From Rhizobium sp. 16-449-1b (GTDB taxonomy: Bacteria > Pseudomonadota > Alphaproteobacteria > Rhizobiales > Rhizobiaceae), in the NCBI RefSeq assembly GCF_017741935.1, contig NZ_JAGHMH010000005.1:177168-241167 (forward strand): a DNA stretch of 64,000 nt. Direction: 5' to 3'. The translations under genes and the position numbers were made by a program. Shown here piece after piece: positions 27,748-38,071 of the stretch (position 1 is its first letter; the number at the start of each line of letters is the position of its first letter). The notes under the pieces were generated by a model. The model did no database searches. It saw nothing but the letters and a program-made list of their open reading frames with translations, and was not told where the DNA came from.

Positions 27748-29541
27748 ATGATGCATCGTTACCGCAGCCACACATGTGCAGCCCTCCGCAAGTCGGATGT
27801 CGGCGCCAATGTCCGGATTTCCGGCTGGGTCCACCGCGTTCGTGACCATGGCGGCGTTCTCTTCATCGACCTTCGCGACCATTACGGCATGACCCAGGTC
27901 GTCGCCGACCCGGATAGCCCGGCCTTCAAGATCGCCGAGACCGTTCGCGGCGAGTGGGTCATCCGCATCGATGGCGTGGTCAAGGCGCGCTCGGAAGACA
28001 CCGTCAACAAGAACATGGCGACCGGCGAGATCGAACTCTACGCCCAGGAGATTGAAGTCCTCTCCGAAGCCAAGGAACTGCCGCTGCCGGTCTTCGGCGA
28101 GCCGGATTATCCTGAGGACATCCGCCTCAAGTACCGCTTCCTCGACCTGCGCCGCGAGACGCTGCACAAGAACATCGTCAAGCGCAGCCAGATCATTTCC
28201 GACATCCGCAACCGCATGACGTCGGCCGGCTTCGGCGAATACACGACCCCGATCCTGACGGCGTCCTCGCCGGAAGGCGCGCGCGACTTCCTCGTGCCGT
28301 CGCGTATCCACCCCGGCCAGTTCTTCGCCCTGCCGCAGGCGCCGCAGCAGTACAAGCAGCTCCTGATGGTGGCCGGTTTCGACCGCTACTTCCAGATCGC
28401 GCCGTGCTTCCGCGACGAAGACCCGCGCGCCGACCGCCTGCCGGGCGAATTCTACCAGCTCGACCTGGAAATGAGCTTCGTCACCCAGGAAGACGTCTGG
28501 GACACGATGGCCCCGATCATGACCTCGGTCTTCGAGCAGTTCGCGGAAGGCAAGCCGGTCACCAAGGAATGGCCGCGCATCCCTTACGACGTCGCGATCC
28601 GCAAGTACGGCTCCGACAAGCCAGACTTGCGCAACCCGATCGAGATGCAGGCCGTCACCGAGCACTTCGCAGGCTCCGGCTTCAAGGTCTTCGCCGGCAT
28701 GATCGCCTCGAACCCGAAGGTTGAAGTCTGGGCGATCCCCGCCAAGACCGGCGGCTCCAGAGCATTCTGCGACCGCATGAACGCCTGGGCCCAGTCGCTT
28801 GGCCAGCCGGGCCTCGGCTACATTTTCTGGAAGGAAGAAGACGGCAAGGTCGGCGGCTCCGGTCCGCTCGCCAAGAACATCGGCGAAGAGCGCACCGAAG
28901 CGCTCCGCGTCCAGCTCGGCCTTGAAGCAGGCGACGCCGCCTTCTTCGTCGCTGGCGAACCGGCCAAGTTCTACAAGTTTGCGGGCGAAGCACGCACCAA
29001 GGCGGGTGAAGACCTGAACCTCGTTGATCGCGACCGTTTCGAACTGTGCTGGATCATCGACTTCCCGTTCTACGAATGGAGCGAGGAAGACAAGAAGATC
29101 GACTTCGCCCACAACCCGTTCTCGATGCCGCAGGGTGGCCTCGAGGCGCTGCAGACGCAGGATCCGCTGTCCCTCAAGGCCTACCAGTACGACGCCGTCT
29201 GCAACGGCTTCGAAATCGCCTCGGGCTCGATCCGTAACCAGTCGCCGGAAGCCATGGTCAAGGCCTTCGAACTGGTCGGCCTCAGCCAGACGGATGTCGA
29301 AGAGCGCTTCGGCGGCATGTACCGTGCCTTCCAGTACGGCGCGCCTCCGCATGGCGGCTGCGCCTTCGGTATCGACCGCGTGGTGATGCTGCTGCTCGGC
29401 GCCAAGAACCTGCGCGAAATCACGCTGTTCCCGATGAACCAGCAGGCACAGGACCTCCTGATGAACGCCCCGTCGCCGGCAACGCCGAAGCAGCTGATGG
29501 AACTGTCGCTGCGCGTCATGCCGCCGGTCAAGAAGGACTGA
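27748..29541 (+). CDS. aspS: Aspartate--tRNA ligase
   Basis: 597 residues from the ATG at 27748 (a second ATG follows at once); the open frame reaches 117 bases further back without a site. Class IIb synthetase: an N-terminal OB-fold for the anticodon ([20 protein letters not shown]), motif 2 with [10 protein letters not shown], a bacterial GAD insertion domain, and motif 3 [11 protein letters not shown]. Alphaproteobacteria often use this enzyme as a non-discriminating Asp/Asn form with GatCAB; the sequence alone does not decide. A strong terminator follows. Confidence 0.97.
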   Translation: MMHRYRSHTCAALRKSDVGANVRISGWVHRVRDHGGVLFIDLRDHYGMTQVVADPDSPAFKIAETVRGEWVIRIDGVVKARSEDTVNKNMATGEIELYAQEIEVLSEAKELPLPVFGEPDYPEDIRLKYRFLDLRRETLHKNIVKRSQIISDIRNRMTSAGFGEYTTPILTASSPEGARDFLVPSRIHPGQFFALPQAPQQYKQLLMVAGFDRYFQIAPCFRDEDPRADRLPGEFYQLDLEMSFVTQEDVWDTMAPIMTSVFEQFAEGKPVTKEWPRIPYDVAIRKYGSDKPDLRNPIEMQAVTEHFAGSGFKVFAGMIASNPKVEVWAIPAKTGGSRAFCDRMNAWAQSLGQPGLGYIFWKEEDGKVGGSGPLAKNIGEERTEALRVQLGLEAGDAAFFVAGEPAKFYKFAGEARTKAGEDLNLVDRDRFELCWIIDFPFYEWSEEDKKIDFAHNPFSMPQGGLEALQTQDPLSLKAYQYDAVCNGFEIASGSIRNQSPEAMVKAFELVGLSQTDVEERFGGMYRAFQYGAPPHGGCAFGIDRVVMLLLGAKNLREITLFPMNQQAQDLLMNAPSPATPKQLMELSLRVMPPVKKD

Positions 29542-29561
29542 GCGAACATCGTTTGAATGAG

Positions 29562-29590
29562 AAAAGCCCGGCGCGAGTCGGGCTTTTTTC
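29562..29590 (+). terminator. aspS terminator
   Basis: Stem AAAAGCCCG/CGGGCTTTT with a TTTTTT tail, 20 bases after the aspS stop. Confidence 0.9.
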
Positions 29591-29619
29591 GTTTCTGGCC
29601 CCGATCGTTTGCGGGCAAC

Positions 29620-29654
29620 AAAAAAGGCCCGGCGAGCAATGCGCGCCGGGCCTT
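29620..29654 (-). terminator. Terminator of the exported-protein gene at 29676
   Basis: Perfect 11-bp stem AAGGCCCGGCG/CGCCGGGCCTT with a six-T tail on the minus strand. It faces the aspS terminator, giving each convergent gene its own stop. Confidence 0.9.
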
Positions 29655-29675
29655 CCTGATTTCATGTCAAGGCGA

Positions 29676-30863
29676 TCAATCGTTCGCCGAAACCTTCACG
29701 CCGAGCACCTGCGGCAGCGTGTTCGGGGCGCCCATGGCGGCACCCATGATCATCGGGAACGGCACGGGCTTTTCCGGAGCGGCGTTGACCGTCAGGCTCT
29801 TCGGGTCGTCGAGGAAGGTGTTGACGGCGGCCGATAGGGCGTTCTGCAGCTCGGGGATGTTCAGCTGCGCCAGCATGATCGGCGCCATCGCCTTCAGCGA
29901 GTCGGCCATCTGCTTGCCCGACATGCCCTGCTGGCTGCCGGCGTAATCAAGCGCGCGCTTGGTAATCGAGGCGTCGTCGAAGCGGATCTGTGCGCTTTCG
30001 AAGGACAGCTGCTGCAACAAGCCAAGCATGGCAAGGCCGAAGGCCTGCTGGGCCTGATCCTTGTTCTGGTTGGCTTCCGCCTGCTGGGCGGCTTCCTGCA
30101 GCGACTTCACGAAGGCGAGCGTGTAGCCATTGACCTTGAAGGCGAGGTTGAGCTTGCCGACATTGCTGAAGTCGAAGGCGAACTCGGATACGTCGATCGT
30201 GCCCGGTGCCAGATCCCAGGCGCCCTTCATGGTGATGTCGCCATTGACCTGCTGCAGCGCCAGCTTCTCGATCGCTTCCTTGCTCTGCGGATCGGCCGCC
30301 TTGCTGAGGTCAGCCTTGAGGCTCTTGAAGGCGCCATCGAAATCGAAGCCGGACTCGTCTTCGCGCAGCGTCAGGTTCACATCGCTGCCGCCGAGCGAGA
30401 ACACCTCGGCGCCATCCTTGACGACCTTCAGCGGGCCGCTGTGGGCGCTCTCGTAGAGCAGCATGGAGGAGAGGCCTTCGCCCTTGGCATCGGCAGGAAT
30501 GGAGATGCCGCCGAGCGTCAGCTCGGTCACAGTCAGCGTCGCGCCGTCATTGGTGGTGTTGATATCGGGGAAGGCTGCTTCCTCGATGTAGTAACCGCCG
30601 TCCTCGTCTTCCTCGACGCCCGAGAGCGTGATTTCGCCGATCGGCAGAGCGCTGCCGTTGTTCGGCTTGAAGCTGGCGTTCTTCAGCGTCACGGTCTTGC
30701 CGTCGACATCGACGCCATCGGCTGCAAGCGTGCCGCCCTGCAGCGTGTAGGCGGCATTGATCTTCGTCAGCAGGTCCTGGCCATCGAGCGCGAAAGCGGA
30801 GCCGGCGAGAGAAAGGAATGCCACGCCCGAAAGCATGAGCCGTGTCGTCCGGTAAAATGTCAT
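29676..30863 (-). CDS. Conserved exported protein of unknown function
   Basis: 395 residues. A clear signal peptide (MTFYRTTRLMLSGVAFLSLAGSAFA) and then a periplasmic protein rich in beta-strand-like alternation and Asp/Gly. Repeating phrases such as GVDVDGKTVTLKNASFKP, ITLSGVEEDEDGGYYIEEAAF and VTELTLGGISIP suggest a stacked beta architecture. A Gln/Ala-rich helix (AAQQAEANQNKDQAQQAFG) lies near residues 262-282. It resembles exported alphaproteobacterial proteins of no assigned role, and I do not recognise a catalytic motif. Divergent from parC, with its own terminator. Confidence 0.7.
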   Translation of the reverse strand: MTFYRTTRLMLSGVAFLSLAGSAFALDGQDLLTKINAAYTLQGGTLAADGVDVDGKTVTLKNASFKPNNGSALPIGEITLSGVEEDEDGGYYIEEAAFPDINTTNDGATLTVTELTLGGISIPADAKGEGLSSMLLYESAHSGPLKVVKDGAEVFSLGGSDVNLTLREDESGFDFDGAFKSLKADLSKAADPQSKEAIEKLALQQVNGDITMKGAWDLAPGTIDVSEFAFDFSNVGKLNLAFKVNGYTLAFVKSLQEAAQQAEANQNKDQAQQAFGLAMLGLLQQLSFESAQIRFDDASITKRALDYAGSQQGMSGKQMADSLKAMAPIMLAQLNIPELQNALSAAVNTFLDDPKSLTVNAAPEKPVPFPMIMGAAMGAPNTLPQVLGVKVSAND

Positions 30864-31087
30864 GGGTGTTCCTCAGATCCAGGTGGGCGGTTGGCCATAA
30901 TCTACGATGGATTTGTGCCGGTTTATATTTCGTGTTTTCTAAAATTATGTTGAAGGGATAAGCAAACAAAGTCCAAATTCGGGCAGAAAGGTTTTAGCGG
31001 TTGTTTTCTTTCTGTTCGGAGACTTCATCCACAGCCGCAATGCCCGGATTCCTTGCTCACATCAACCATCTCGGTTAGTCAGAAGGT

Positions 31088-33346
31088 ATGGGACAAGAGA
31101 TTTTGCCGCCCTCTGGCGGAGACGATGACAGCATTCTTCCGATCGACCTGAAGGCGGCGCTCGAAGAGCGTTATCTCGCCTACGCGCTGTCGACCATCAT
31201 GCATCGCGCGCTGCCCGACGTTCGCGACGGCCTGAAGCCGGTCCATCGCCGCATCATCCACGCGATGAGCGAGATGGGCATCCGCCCGAACTCGGCCTTC
31301 AAGAAATGCGCCCGTATCGTCGGTGACGTCATCGGTAAATTCCACCCGCACGGCGACCAGTCGGTCTACGATGCGCTGGTCCGTCTCGCCCAGGATTTCT
31401 CGCAGCGTTATCCCGTCGTCGACGGGCAGGGGAACTTCGGCAACATCGATGGCGACAGTGCAGCCGCCTATCGATACACCGAAGCCCGCATGACCGATGT
31501 CGCCGGGCTTTTGCTCGAGGGTGTCGACCAGGACGCCGTCGACTTCCGGCTGACCTACAACGAGGAAGACCAGGAGCCGACGGTTCTCCCCGGAGCCTTC
31601 CCGAACCTTCTCGCCAACGGCTCGTCGGGCATCGCCGTCGGCATGGCGACCTCCATCCCATCGCACAACGCGCATGAACTGTGCGACGCGGCGCTGCATC
31701 TGATCAAGCATCCGGATGCGACGGTCGAGACCCTGGTCGAACAGTTCATTCCAGGCCCGGATTTCCCGACCGGCGGCATCATCATCGACGACCGCCAGAC
31801 GATCATCGACGCCTACAAGACCGGCCGCGGCGGTTTCCGCACGCGCGCCAAGTGGGAGACCGAGGATCTCGGCCGCGGCGGTTATCAGATCATCATCACC
31901 GAAATTCCGTTCCAGGTGCAGAAGTCGCGCCTGATCGAGAAGATCGCTGAGCTCTTGATCGCCCGCAAGCTGCCGCTGCTGGAAGACATTCGCGACGAGT
32001 CGGCTGAAGATGTCCGTGTCGTGCTGGTTCCGAAGAACCGCACCGTCGATCCGACGATCCTCATGGAATCCATGTTCAAGCTGACGGAACTCGAAAGCCG
32101 TTTCCCGCTGAACATGAACGTTCTCTCCATGGGCCGCATCCCGCGCGTCATGGCGCTGAACGAGGTCCTGAAGGAATGGCTGGACCACCGTCGCGATGTG
32201 CTTCAGCGCCGTTCGCGCTTCCGCCTGGCCGCCATCGAGCGTCGCCTGGAAGTTTTGGGCGGCCTGCTGATCGCTTATCTCAACATCGATGAGGTGATCC
32301 GCATCATCCGCGAGGAGGATGAGCCCAAGCCCGTCATGGTCGCGCGCTGGTCGCTGACCGAGATTCAGGTCGAAGCCATTCTCAACATGCGCCTGCGCTC
32401 CTTGCGCAAGCTGGAAGAATTCGAGATCCGCACCGAGTTCGACGCTCTGAGCAAGGAAAAGGCCGAGATCGAAGCGCTGCTCGCCTCCGAGGACAAGCAG
32501 TGGCAGACCGTTGCCTGGGAAATCGGCGAGGTGAAGAAGAAATTCGCCAAGGCGACCGAACTTGGGCGCCGCCGCACCCAATTCGCCGAAGCGCCTGATG
32601 CCGACGAGCAGGCGATCCAGCAGGCGATGATCGAGAAGGAACCGATCACCGTCGTCGTCTCCGAAAAGGGCTGGATCCGCGCGCTGAAGGGGCACATCTC
32701 CGACACCGCGACGCTGACCTTCAAGGAAGGCGATGCGTTGAGGATCGCCTTCCCGGCGCAGACGACGGACAAGATTCTTGTCATTACGACTGGCGGCAAG
32801 GCCTTCACGCTCGGCGGCGACAAGCTGCCAGGTGGTCGTGGCCATGGCGAGCCGTTGCGTATCATGATCGACATGGATAACGACCAGGACGTGCTGACGG
32901 CCTTCGTCCACGATCCGCAGCGCAAGCAGATGATCGTGTCGACGGCCGGCAACGGCTTCGTGGTCGCCGAGACCGACATGGTCGCCAACACCCGCAAGGG
33001 CAAGCAGATCATGAACGTCTCCATGCCCGACGAGACCAAGCTGCTCGTGCCTGTATCCGGCGACCACGTTGCTGTCGTCGGCGAAAACCGCAAGCTTCTC
33101 GTCTTCCCGCTGGATCAGGTTCCGGAAATGTCGCGCGGCAAGGGCGTTCGCCTGCAGCGCTACAAGGATGGCGGCATTTCGGACGTTCGCTGCTTCGCGA
33201 TCGCGGACGGCCTCGTCTGGGAAGACAGCGCCGGCCGTACGTTCAGCAAGAACAAGGACGAGCTGGCCGAATGGCTCGCCGACCGCGCCTCCGCCGGCCG
33301 CACCGTTCCCAAGGGCTTCCCCCGCAGCGGCAAATTCGCCGGCTGA
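31088..33346 (+). CDS. parC: DNA topoisomerase IV subunit A
   Basis: 752 residues. Type IIA topoisomerase subunit that decatenates daughter chromosomes with ParE. The breakage-reunion domain begins about residue 30 ([27 protein letters not shown]), and the catalytic tyrosine is Tyr130 in [10 protein letters not shown]; the usual AAAM is AAAY here. The C-terminal domain is a degenerate beta-pinwheel and lacks the intact GyrA-box (QRRGGKG), which separates ParC from GyrA. The 224-base region upstream contains no other gene that I can see. Confidence 0.95.
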   Translation: MGQEILPPSGGDDDSILPIDLKAALEERYLAYALSTIMHRALPDVRDGLKPVHRRIIHAMSEMGIRPNSAFKKCARIVGDVIGKFHPHGDQSVYDALVRLAQDFSQRYPVVDGQGNFGNIDGDSAAAYRYTEARMTDVAGLLLEGVDQDAVDFRLTYNEEDQEPTVLPGAFPNLLANGSSGIAVGMATSIPSHNAHELCDAALHLIKHPDATVETLVEQFIPGPDFPTGGIIIDDRQTIIDAYKTGRGGFRTRAKWETEDLGRGGYQIIITEIPFQVQKSRLIEKIAELLIARKLPLLEDIRDESAEDVRVVLVPKNRTVDPTILMESMFKLTELESRFPLNMNVLSMGRIPRVMALNEVLKEWLDHRRDVLQRRSRFRLAAIERRLEVLGGLLIAYLNIDEVIRIIREEDEPKPVMVARWSLTEIQVEAILNMRLRSLRKLEEFEIRTEFDALSKEKAEIEALLASEDKQWQTVAWEIGEVKKKFAKATELGRRRTQFAEAPDADEQAIQQAMIEKEPITVVVSEKGWIRALKGHISDTATLTFKEGDALRIAFPAQTTDKILVITTGGKAFTLGGDKLPGGRGHGEPLRIMIDMDNDQDVLTAFVHDPQRKQMIVSTAGNGFVVAETDMVANTRKGKQIMNVSMPDETKLLVPVSGDHVAVVGENRKLLVFPLDQVPEMSRGKGVRLQRYKDGGISDVRCFAIADGLVWEDSAGRTFSKNKDELAEWLADRASAGRTVPKGFPRSGKFAG

Positions 33347-33358
33347 AATATATCAGCG

Positions 33359-33384
33359 CCCCGCTCTTGGCGAGCGGGGTATTT
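33359..33384 (+). terminator. Probable parC terminator
   Basis: Stem CCCCGCTC/GAGCGGGG with loop TTGGC, followed by TATTTCC. The tail is weak. Confidence 0.5.
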
Positions 33385-33513
33385 CCTCTAGTTCTGTCCT
33401 GTAATCACAACATGGACAAACATCATTCCGAAGGCGGACGGAATGATCGTATGTGGCGTCTTCGTGGAAGGCGGCATGTGCGATCATGGAGGTCCGATCA
33501 CGGAGGAATGTTG

Positions 33514-34026
33514 ATGAGTGCCTGCAAGACCATTACGCTTTCCGTCGGCCACACCTACAATGCCTCGCCCTGCGAGGTTTACGACGCCTGGCTCAATCCC
33601 GAAATCGCCAAACGCTTCCTCTTCGCCACCGATGACGGCCGGGTTATTCGCGCCGATATCGAGCCGCGCGTCGGCGGCCATTTTCTCGTCATCGACAGAC
33701 GGCCGACCGGTGATGCCGTTCATTATGGTGTGTTTCTCGAAATGCGCCGGCCGCGCCTGATGGTGTTCTCGTTTTCGGTCGCCGAACACGATCACAACGC
33801 CGATCGCATCCGCGTCGAAATCGAGCCGCTGGGCGAGGGCACGCGCCTGACGCTATCGCATGAAATGTGCGCCGAATGGTCGGCCTTCGAAGAACAGACG
33901 CATCGGGGCTGGACACACGTGCTGAACGGGCTGGAGCGCGAGCTCGACGCGGCTCACACGGTCAAGCTGCCGGAGCTTGTTGCGTCCCAGGCTGTTTCCG
34001 AACCATCCAAAGCGAGTGCGCCATAA
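33514..34026 (+). CDS. SRPBCC family protein (AHSA1-like)
   Basis: 170 residues from the ATG at 33514, seven bases after GGAGG; the ATG at 33508 touches it. START/AHSA1-type helix-grip fold: SVGHTYNASPCEVYDAWLNPEIAKRFLF at the N-terminus, then beta strands (GGHFLVIDRRP, YGVFLEMRRPRLMVFSFS) and the long C-terminal helix HRGWTHVLNGLERELD. Such proteins bind small hydrophobic ligands and often pair with an ArsR repressor, which is absent here. The last 65 bases overlap the convergent DMT permease gene. Confidence 0.8.
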   Translation: MSACKTITLSVGHTYNASPCEVYDAWLNPEIAKRFLFATDDGRVIRADIEPRVGGHFLVIDRRPTGDAVHYGVFLEMRRPRLMVFSFSVAEHDHNADRIRVEIEPLGEGTRLTLSHEMCAEWSAFEEQTHRGWTHVLNGLERELDAAHTVKLPELVASQAVSEPSKASAP

Positions 34027-34852
34027 TCGCCGTGACGAGGATGGAGCCGCCGATCAGCGTCATGACCGGCGGCGTTTCCGCGAAGATCAGCCAGATCCAG
34101 ATCGGCGCCAGAATGGTTTCAAGCAGGTAGAACATGCCGACCTCCGGCGCCGACAGATAGCGCGGGCCGCTGGCAAGGCACCAGAACGACACCGGCATCA
34201 GCACCGCGCCGTTGAAGATGATCCAGGCGGGATGCTCGATCACGAGACCTGCTGGCAGGGTGTTGGCGAGGCCAAGCGCGGCGGGAAGGGCTGCGGCAAG
34301 CAACGGCACGAAGCCCATGGCGCGACGTGACGCGCGCCCGACAGTAATCGCGCCTGCAAGCACCAGCGCCGTCAAGAGCGCCATCGCATCGCCGAAGCTG
34401 TGGCCGCCGGCCAGTCCATCGCCGACGATCATGCCGACGCCGACAATCATCACCGCCATCGTCACGAGCGTCGATACTGATGGGCGCTCCTTCAGGAACA
34501 GCCATGACAGCAGCGCGCCGAACATCGGATTGAAGGCGACGATGAAGACCACGTTGGCGGTGGTCGTGTTAAACACCGCAAGCAGGAATGTTATAGTCGA
34601 TAGCCCGTAGAGAAATCCGGCGAGCAGGCCCGGCTTGCCGGGCACCATCGCCGGCCAGCTTCCCTTAATCCACCGCATCGCGCAAAGGATCAGCAACGTC
34701 ACGGCAACCGTTGTGATGCTGCGCATGCCGACAATCGACCACATGTCGCCATGGGCGAGGCGTACGAGCGGAATGTCCATGGAGAGCGCAAGGCCGCCGA
34801 TCGCCGTCAGCAGCAGGCCCTTCCGATGATCGGAAAGGATAGGGAAGCTCAT
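33962..34852 (-). CDS. EamA/DMT superfamily permease
   Basis: 296 residues with about ten membrane helices in two EamA repeats (residues ~10-140 and ~155-285). A metabolite exporter or uptake protein of unknown substrate. Its ATG directly follows the bpt stop codon (TAA then ATG, no gap), so it is probably read with bpt. The 3' end overlaps the SRPBCC gene by 65 bases in tail-to-tail arrangement, which is unusually long for such overlaps in this window. Confidence 0.85.
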   Translation of the reverse strand: MSFPILSDHRKGLLLTAIGGLALSMDIPLVRLAHGDMWSIVGMRSITTVAVTLLILCAMRWIKGSWPAMVPGKPGLLAGFLYGLSTITFLLAVFNTTTANVVFIVAFNPMFGALLSWLFLKERPSVSTLVTMAVMIVGVGMIVGDGLAGGHSFGDAMALLTALVLAGAITVGRASRRAMGFVPLLAAALPAALGLANTLPAGLVIEHPAWIIFNGAVLMPVSFWCLASGPRYLSAPEVGMFYLLETILAPIWIWLIFAETPPVMTLIGGSILVTAIMAHSLWMVRKQPGTQQAPAA

Positions 34853-35629
34853 TTACGGCTGGCTACCTTCGGGAAGGGATGTGGGATCGAAGCGTTCCCA
34901 GCCGCGCGCGGTCAGGTGTTCCTGCGGCTGGTAGCGGGTCTTGTAGTCCATTTTCCGCGAGCCCTGAACCCAGTAGCCGAGATAGACATGCGGCAGGCCG
35001 AGTGCTTTTGTCCGCCTGATATGATCGAGGATCATGAAGGTGCCGAGCGAGCGCTTGTCGAGATCGGGATTGAAGTAGGAGTAGACCATCGAGAGCCCGT
35101 CGCTCATCGTGTCGGTCAGGGCCGCCGCAATCAGTTCGCCGCTCGGCCGCGTTTCCAGTCCTGATCCCTCGACACGCCGGCGATACTCGATGATCTTGGT
35201 GTTGACGTGCGTATCCTCGACCATGATCGCATAATCGAGCACGGTCATGTCAGACATGCCGCCCTGCTGATGGCGATAGTCGAGATAGCGGCGAAACAGC
35301 GAATATTGCTCGCTCGATGGCTGCGCAGGAAATTCGGTCGAGATGATATCGGAATTGGCGGCAATGACCCGCTTCATCGACTTGGTCGGCTCGAACTCGT
35401 CGGCGAGGATGCGAACGGAGACACATGCTCGGCAGGCCTCGCAGGCCGGGCGGTAGGCGATGTTCTGAGAGCGGCGAAATCCGCCTTGCGTCAGGATGTC
35501 ATTCATCTCGGCGGCACGTGGCCCGACGAGATGCGTAAAAACCTTTCTTTCCATCTCATGCGCAAGGTAAGGGCAGGCAGCCGGGGCCGTCAGATAAAAC
35601 TGCGGAGATGGCGTGGTCTGCGTATTCAT
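34853..35629 (-). CDS. bpt: Aspartate/glutamate leucyltransferase (Bpt)
   Basis: 258 residues. Transfers Leu from Leu-tRNA to proteins with N-terminal Asp or Glu, making them N-degron substrates for ClpS/ClpAP. Family features are [22 protein letters not shown] at the N-terminus, the Cys-rich [23 protein letters not shown] and the closing [19 protein letters not shown]. It is often annotated as arginyltransferase because of homology to ATE1. It is followed with no gap by a DMT permease. Confidence 0.93.
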   Translation of the reverse strand: MNTQTTPSPQFYLTAPAACPYLAHEMERKVFTHLVGPRAAEMNDILTQGGFRRSQNIAYRPACEACRACVSVRILADEFEPTKSMKRVIAANSDIISTEFPAQPSSEQYSLFRRYLDYRHQQGGMSDMTVLDYAIMVEDTHVNTKIIEYRRRVEGSGLETRPSGELIAAALTDTMSDGLSMVYSYFNPDLDKRSLGTFMILDHIRRTKALGLPHVYLGYWVQGSRKMDYKTRYQPQEHLTARGWERFDPTSLPEGSQP

Positions 35630-35750
35630 CTGCTGCTGAGATGTCCTTAGGTTGCATGCTGAAATGACAGCATGACTTAAGAAAAGAAAACGTCAACAGC
35701 GCGGCAGTGCGCCGCGCTTTGTGACTGATTATACTTTCGGATATTGGCCA

Positions 35751-35778
35751 AAAATTTCCCCTCAAAAGGAGGGGAAAT
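35751..35778 (-). terminator. Terminator of the RDD gene
   Basis: Stem ATTTCCCCTC/GAGGGGAAAT with a TTTT tail on the minus strand, about 30 bases after the RDD stop. A second GC-rich hairpin (AGCGCGGC/GCCGCGCT) is at about 35698-35718, between here and bpt. Confidence 0.7.
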
Positions 35779-35805
35779 CCGCTTATTTCAGAGACTTGAT
35801 CAATC

Positions 35806-36264
35806 TCAGGCGGTTCTGACCGTCACCGTGCCGACGAGAAAATCGTGCAGCAGGCGGCTGCGTTCGGTGAACAGGCCAACCAGCAGAATCAGCGGCGTGA
35901 GAACCGAGTTCAGGATCCAGAACAGCGCCAGGTGAACGATCGCCGTCAGGAAATCCATCTCCCGCCCGTCGACGCGCATGATCGCGATCCCCATGGCCCG
36001 CATGCCAAGCGATGCCTGGCTCGAGCCGCCGACGGTGAAGCCGAAATAGAGGCCCGCGACGATCACAAACAGCGCCGGATAAAGAAAGAAGCCGAGGCCG
36101 AGCGTGACGATCGACAGGAAGAACAGGATGACCGCTGCCGGAATGCAGAGCAGCAGGACGATCACATAATCGAGGATGAACGCAAAAACGCGCCGGCTCA
36201 GCGTGCCGCTATAGGCGCGCCAATCGTCAGGTGCGGCATAGAGCGGGTTCGGGTTGAGCGACAT
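35806..36264 (-). CDS. RDD family membrane protein
   Basis: 152 residues, three or four membrane helices. The RDD motif appears in degenerate form: RRVFAFILDYVIVLLL at the start (Arg and the first Asp), then LGMRAMGIAIMRVDG and a final helix before SRLLHDFLVGTVTV, the typical C-terminal signature. Family members are of uncertain function; some act in Na+/H+ exchange. In rhizobia the gene is commonly next to hemB and bpt, as here. Probably its own transcript, with a terminator downstream. Confidence 0.85.
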   Translation of the reverse strand: MSLNPNPLYAAPDDWRAYSGTLSRRVFAFILDYVIVLLLCIPAAVILFFLSIVTLGLGFFLYPALFVIVAGLYFGFTVGGSSQASLGMRAMGIAIMRVDGREMDFLTAIVHLALFWILNSVLTPLILLVGLFTERSRLLHDFLVGTVTVRTA

Positions 36265-36341
36265 CGTTACGGTCTCCTTTCGAGAGTGGCTACCGCTGAT
36301 ATGGTGACGCTCTCTGCGAATGCAATATTAGCGCGAAGCGA

Positions 36342-37355
36342 TCAGCGCTTGGCCAGGATCTTGGCGACCTCGATGGAGAAATAGGTGAGGATGCCGTCGC
36401 AGCCGGCGCGCTTGAAGGCAAGCAGCGTCTCAAGCATCGCCTTTTCGCCGTCGATCCAGCCGTTCATCGCCGCCGCCTTGATCTGCGAATATTCGCCGGA
36501 CACCTGATAGGCGAAGGTCGGAAGACCGAATGCTTCCTTCATCCGCCAGCAGATGTCGATATAGGGCAGGCCGGGCTTGACCATCAGCATGTCGGCGCCT
36601 TCCTCGACGTCGAGTGCGGCGTCGCGGATCGCCTCGGTGCCGTTGGCGGGGTCGATATAGTAGCTCTTCTTGTCGCCCTTCAGCAGTCCGCCGGTCGAGA
36701 TCGCCTCGCGGTAGGGGCCATAGAAGGCGGAGGCGAACTTCGTCGCGTAGCTCATGATCCCGACATCCTGGTGACCGGCGGCGTCGAGCGCCCGGCGGAT
36801 GGCGCCGATGCGGCCGTCCATCATTTCGGACGGCGAGATGATGTCGGAGCCGGCATCGGCCTGCATGACCGCTGCGCGCGCCACCTGGTCGACCGTCTCG
36901 TCATTGACGATCTCGTTGCCGCGCAGGATGCCGTCATGGCCGTGGCTGGTGAACGGATCGAGCGCCACGTCGGTTATGACGCCGATATTCGGCACGGCCT
37001 TCTTGATGGCGGCCGTTGCCTGGTTGATCAGGTTGTTCGCTTCCAGGCTGTTGGAGCCGGTCTCGTCGCGCAACGACATCTCGATATTCGGGAAAGTCGC
37101 GATAGCGGGAATGCCGAGATCGGCCGCTTCCTTGGTCGCTTCCACCAGCTTGTCGACGCTCATCCGGTTGACACCCGGCATGGCGGGGATCGGCTCAACG
37201 ATGCCGGAACCCGGAACCACGAAGACCGGCCAGATCAGATCGTCGACCGTCAGCCGGTTCTCCTGCACCATCCGGCGCGTCCAGTCGGCCTTGCGGTTGC
37301 GCCGCATCCGGCGGTGGCCCGTGATCTCATCGACGAGGTGTGTCTTGTCCTGCAT
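36342..37355 (-). CDS. hemB: Delta-aminolevulinic acid dehydratase (porphobilinogen synthase)
   Basis: 337 residues. Condenses two ALA molecules to porphobilinogen in haem synthesis. The Schiff-base lysines are in SYATKFASAFYGPYR and MLMVKPGLPYID. The metal region DVALDPFTSHGHDGI lacks the cysteine triad of zinc enzymes, so this is the magnesium-dependent type known from Bradyrhizobium and Pseudomonas. Monocistronic; divergent from the DUF6163 gene with 148 bases between. Confidence 0.96.
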   Translation of the reverse strand: MQDKTHLVDEITGHRRMRRNRKADWTRRMVQENRLTVDDLIWPVFVVPGSGIVEPIPAMPGVNRMSVDKLVEATKEAADLGIPAIATFPNIEMSLRDETGSNSLEANNLINQATAAIKKAVPNIGVITDVALDPFTSHGHDGILRGNEIVNDETVDQVARAAVMQADAGSDIISPSEMMDGRIGAIRRALDAAGHQDVGIMSYATKFASAFYGPYREAISTGGLLKGDKKSYYIDPANGTEAIRDAALDVEEGADMLMVKPGLPYIDICWRMKEAFGLPTFAYQVSGEYSQIKAAAMNGWIDGEKAMLETLLAFKRAGCDGILTYFSIEVAKILAKR

Positions 37356-37503
37356 GATCGTTCCAGCTCTTGGCAGTTCGAATTGTTGCTGCGCTCATTA
37401 TCATGCCATCCGACAAATCCAAACCGGGCGAATGGCCGCAACCAATCAACAGCTTGCGATCAACCGCTGGCGAAGACGCCGCAGCACTCCTATTGTCTGA
37501 CCC

Positions 37504-37941
37504 ATGAACGCTGATTCTCCGACCATACCGAAAAGCACGCTCACCGGCGTTCTCTTTGTCCTGTTCCTGCGCCTGATCGCGATCTCGTGTTTCTGGTTCG
37601 GATTGCAGTACTGGGCGATGCTGGTCGGCTACTCGCTGATCGGCGCGGGACGCTTCGATCTTTTGAGCCTGCCGTGGAAGGTGGCGAGCACCAGCCTTGC
37701 CGTCCTGTTCCCTGTAGCTGCCCTCGGGCTCTGGCTGGCCGTCTCCTGGGGACCCGTCATCTGGGTGCTCGCGGCCGGCGGCCAGATCATAATGTATGGC
37801 TTTCTTCCGGAGATTTTCGGGGCCAACAAACTCATCATTCTGCTGCATGCGGCAGTGGCCATTATCTACGCCGTTTTCCGCTTTTTGCTCTGGCAGGAGA
37901 AGCGCCGGCGCCGGCAGCAGGTAAGCGTTGATTTACCCTGA
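37504..37941 (+). CDS. DUF6163-type membrane protein
   Basis: 145 residues with four predicted membrane helices (residues ~15-35, 42-58, 62-85, 108-130) and a basic tail (WQEKRRRRQQ). It matches the small alphaproteobacterial membrane protein regularly found just upstream of ldtR. The function is unknown; the position suggests an envelope role. Separated from ldtR by 130 bases, so it may have its own promoter. Confidence 0.7.
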   Translation: MNADSPTIPKSTLTGVLFVLFLRLIAISCFWFGLQYWAMLVGYSLIGAGRFDLLSLPWKVASTSLAVLFPVAALGLWLAVSWGPVIWVLAAGGQIIMYGFLPEIFGANKLIILLHAAVAIIYAVFRFLLWQEKRRRRQQVSVDLP

Positions 37942-38071
37942 TACAACAGCGCGTTTTGGTAAGGCACTGTTAAGCCTGCAGTTTAAGTAGAATTTTATCT
38001 GTATTCGATAGGGTCTGTCTCAAGGCGGGAAGACAACCAACACCGCCAAACAAAACAGTGAGGCAGTCATC

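Noticed and set aside
31079..33067. 662-codon open frame antisense to parC
   Set aside because: Shadow of a high-GC gene; the product is Asp/Gly/Arg/Val-rich with no family features.
37942..38071. CtrA site before ldtR
   Set aside because: Two TTAA words are present but spaced 9 apart, not 7.
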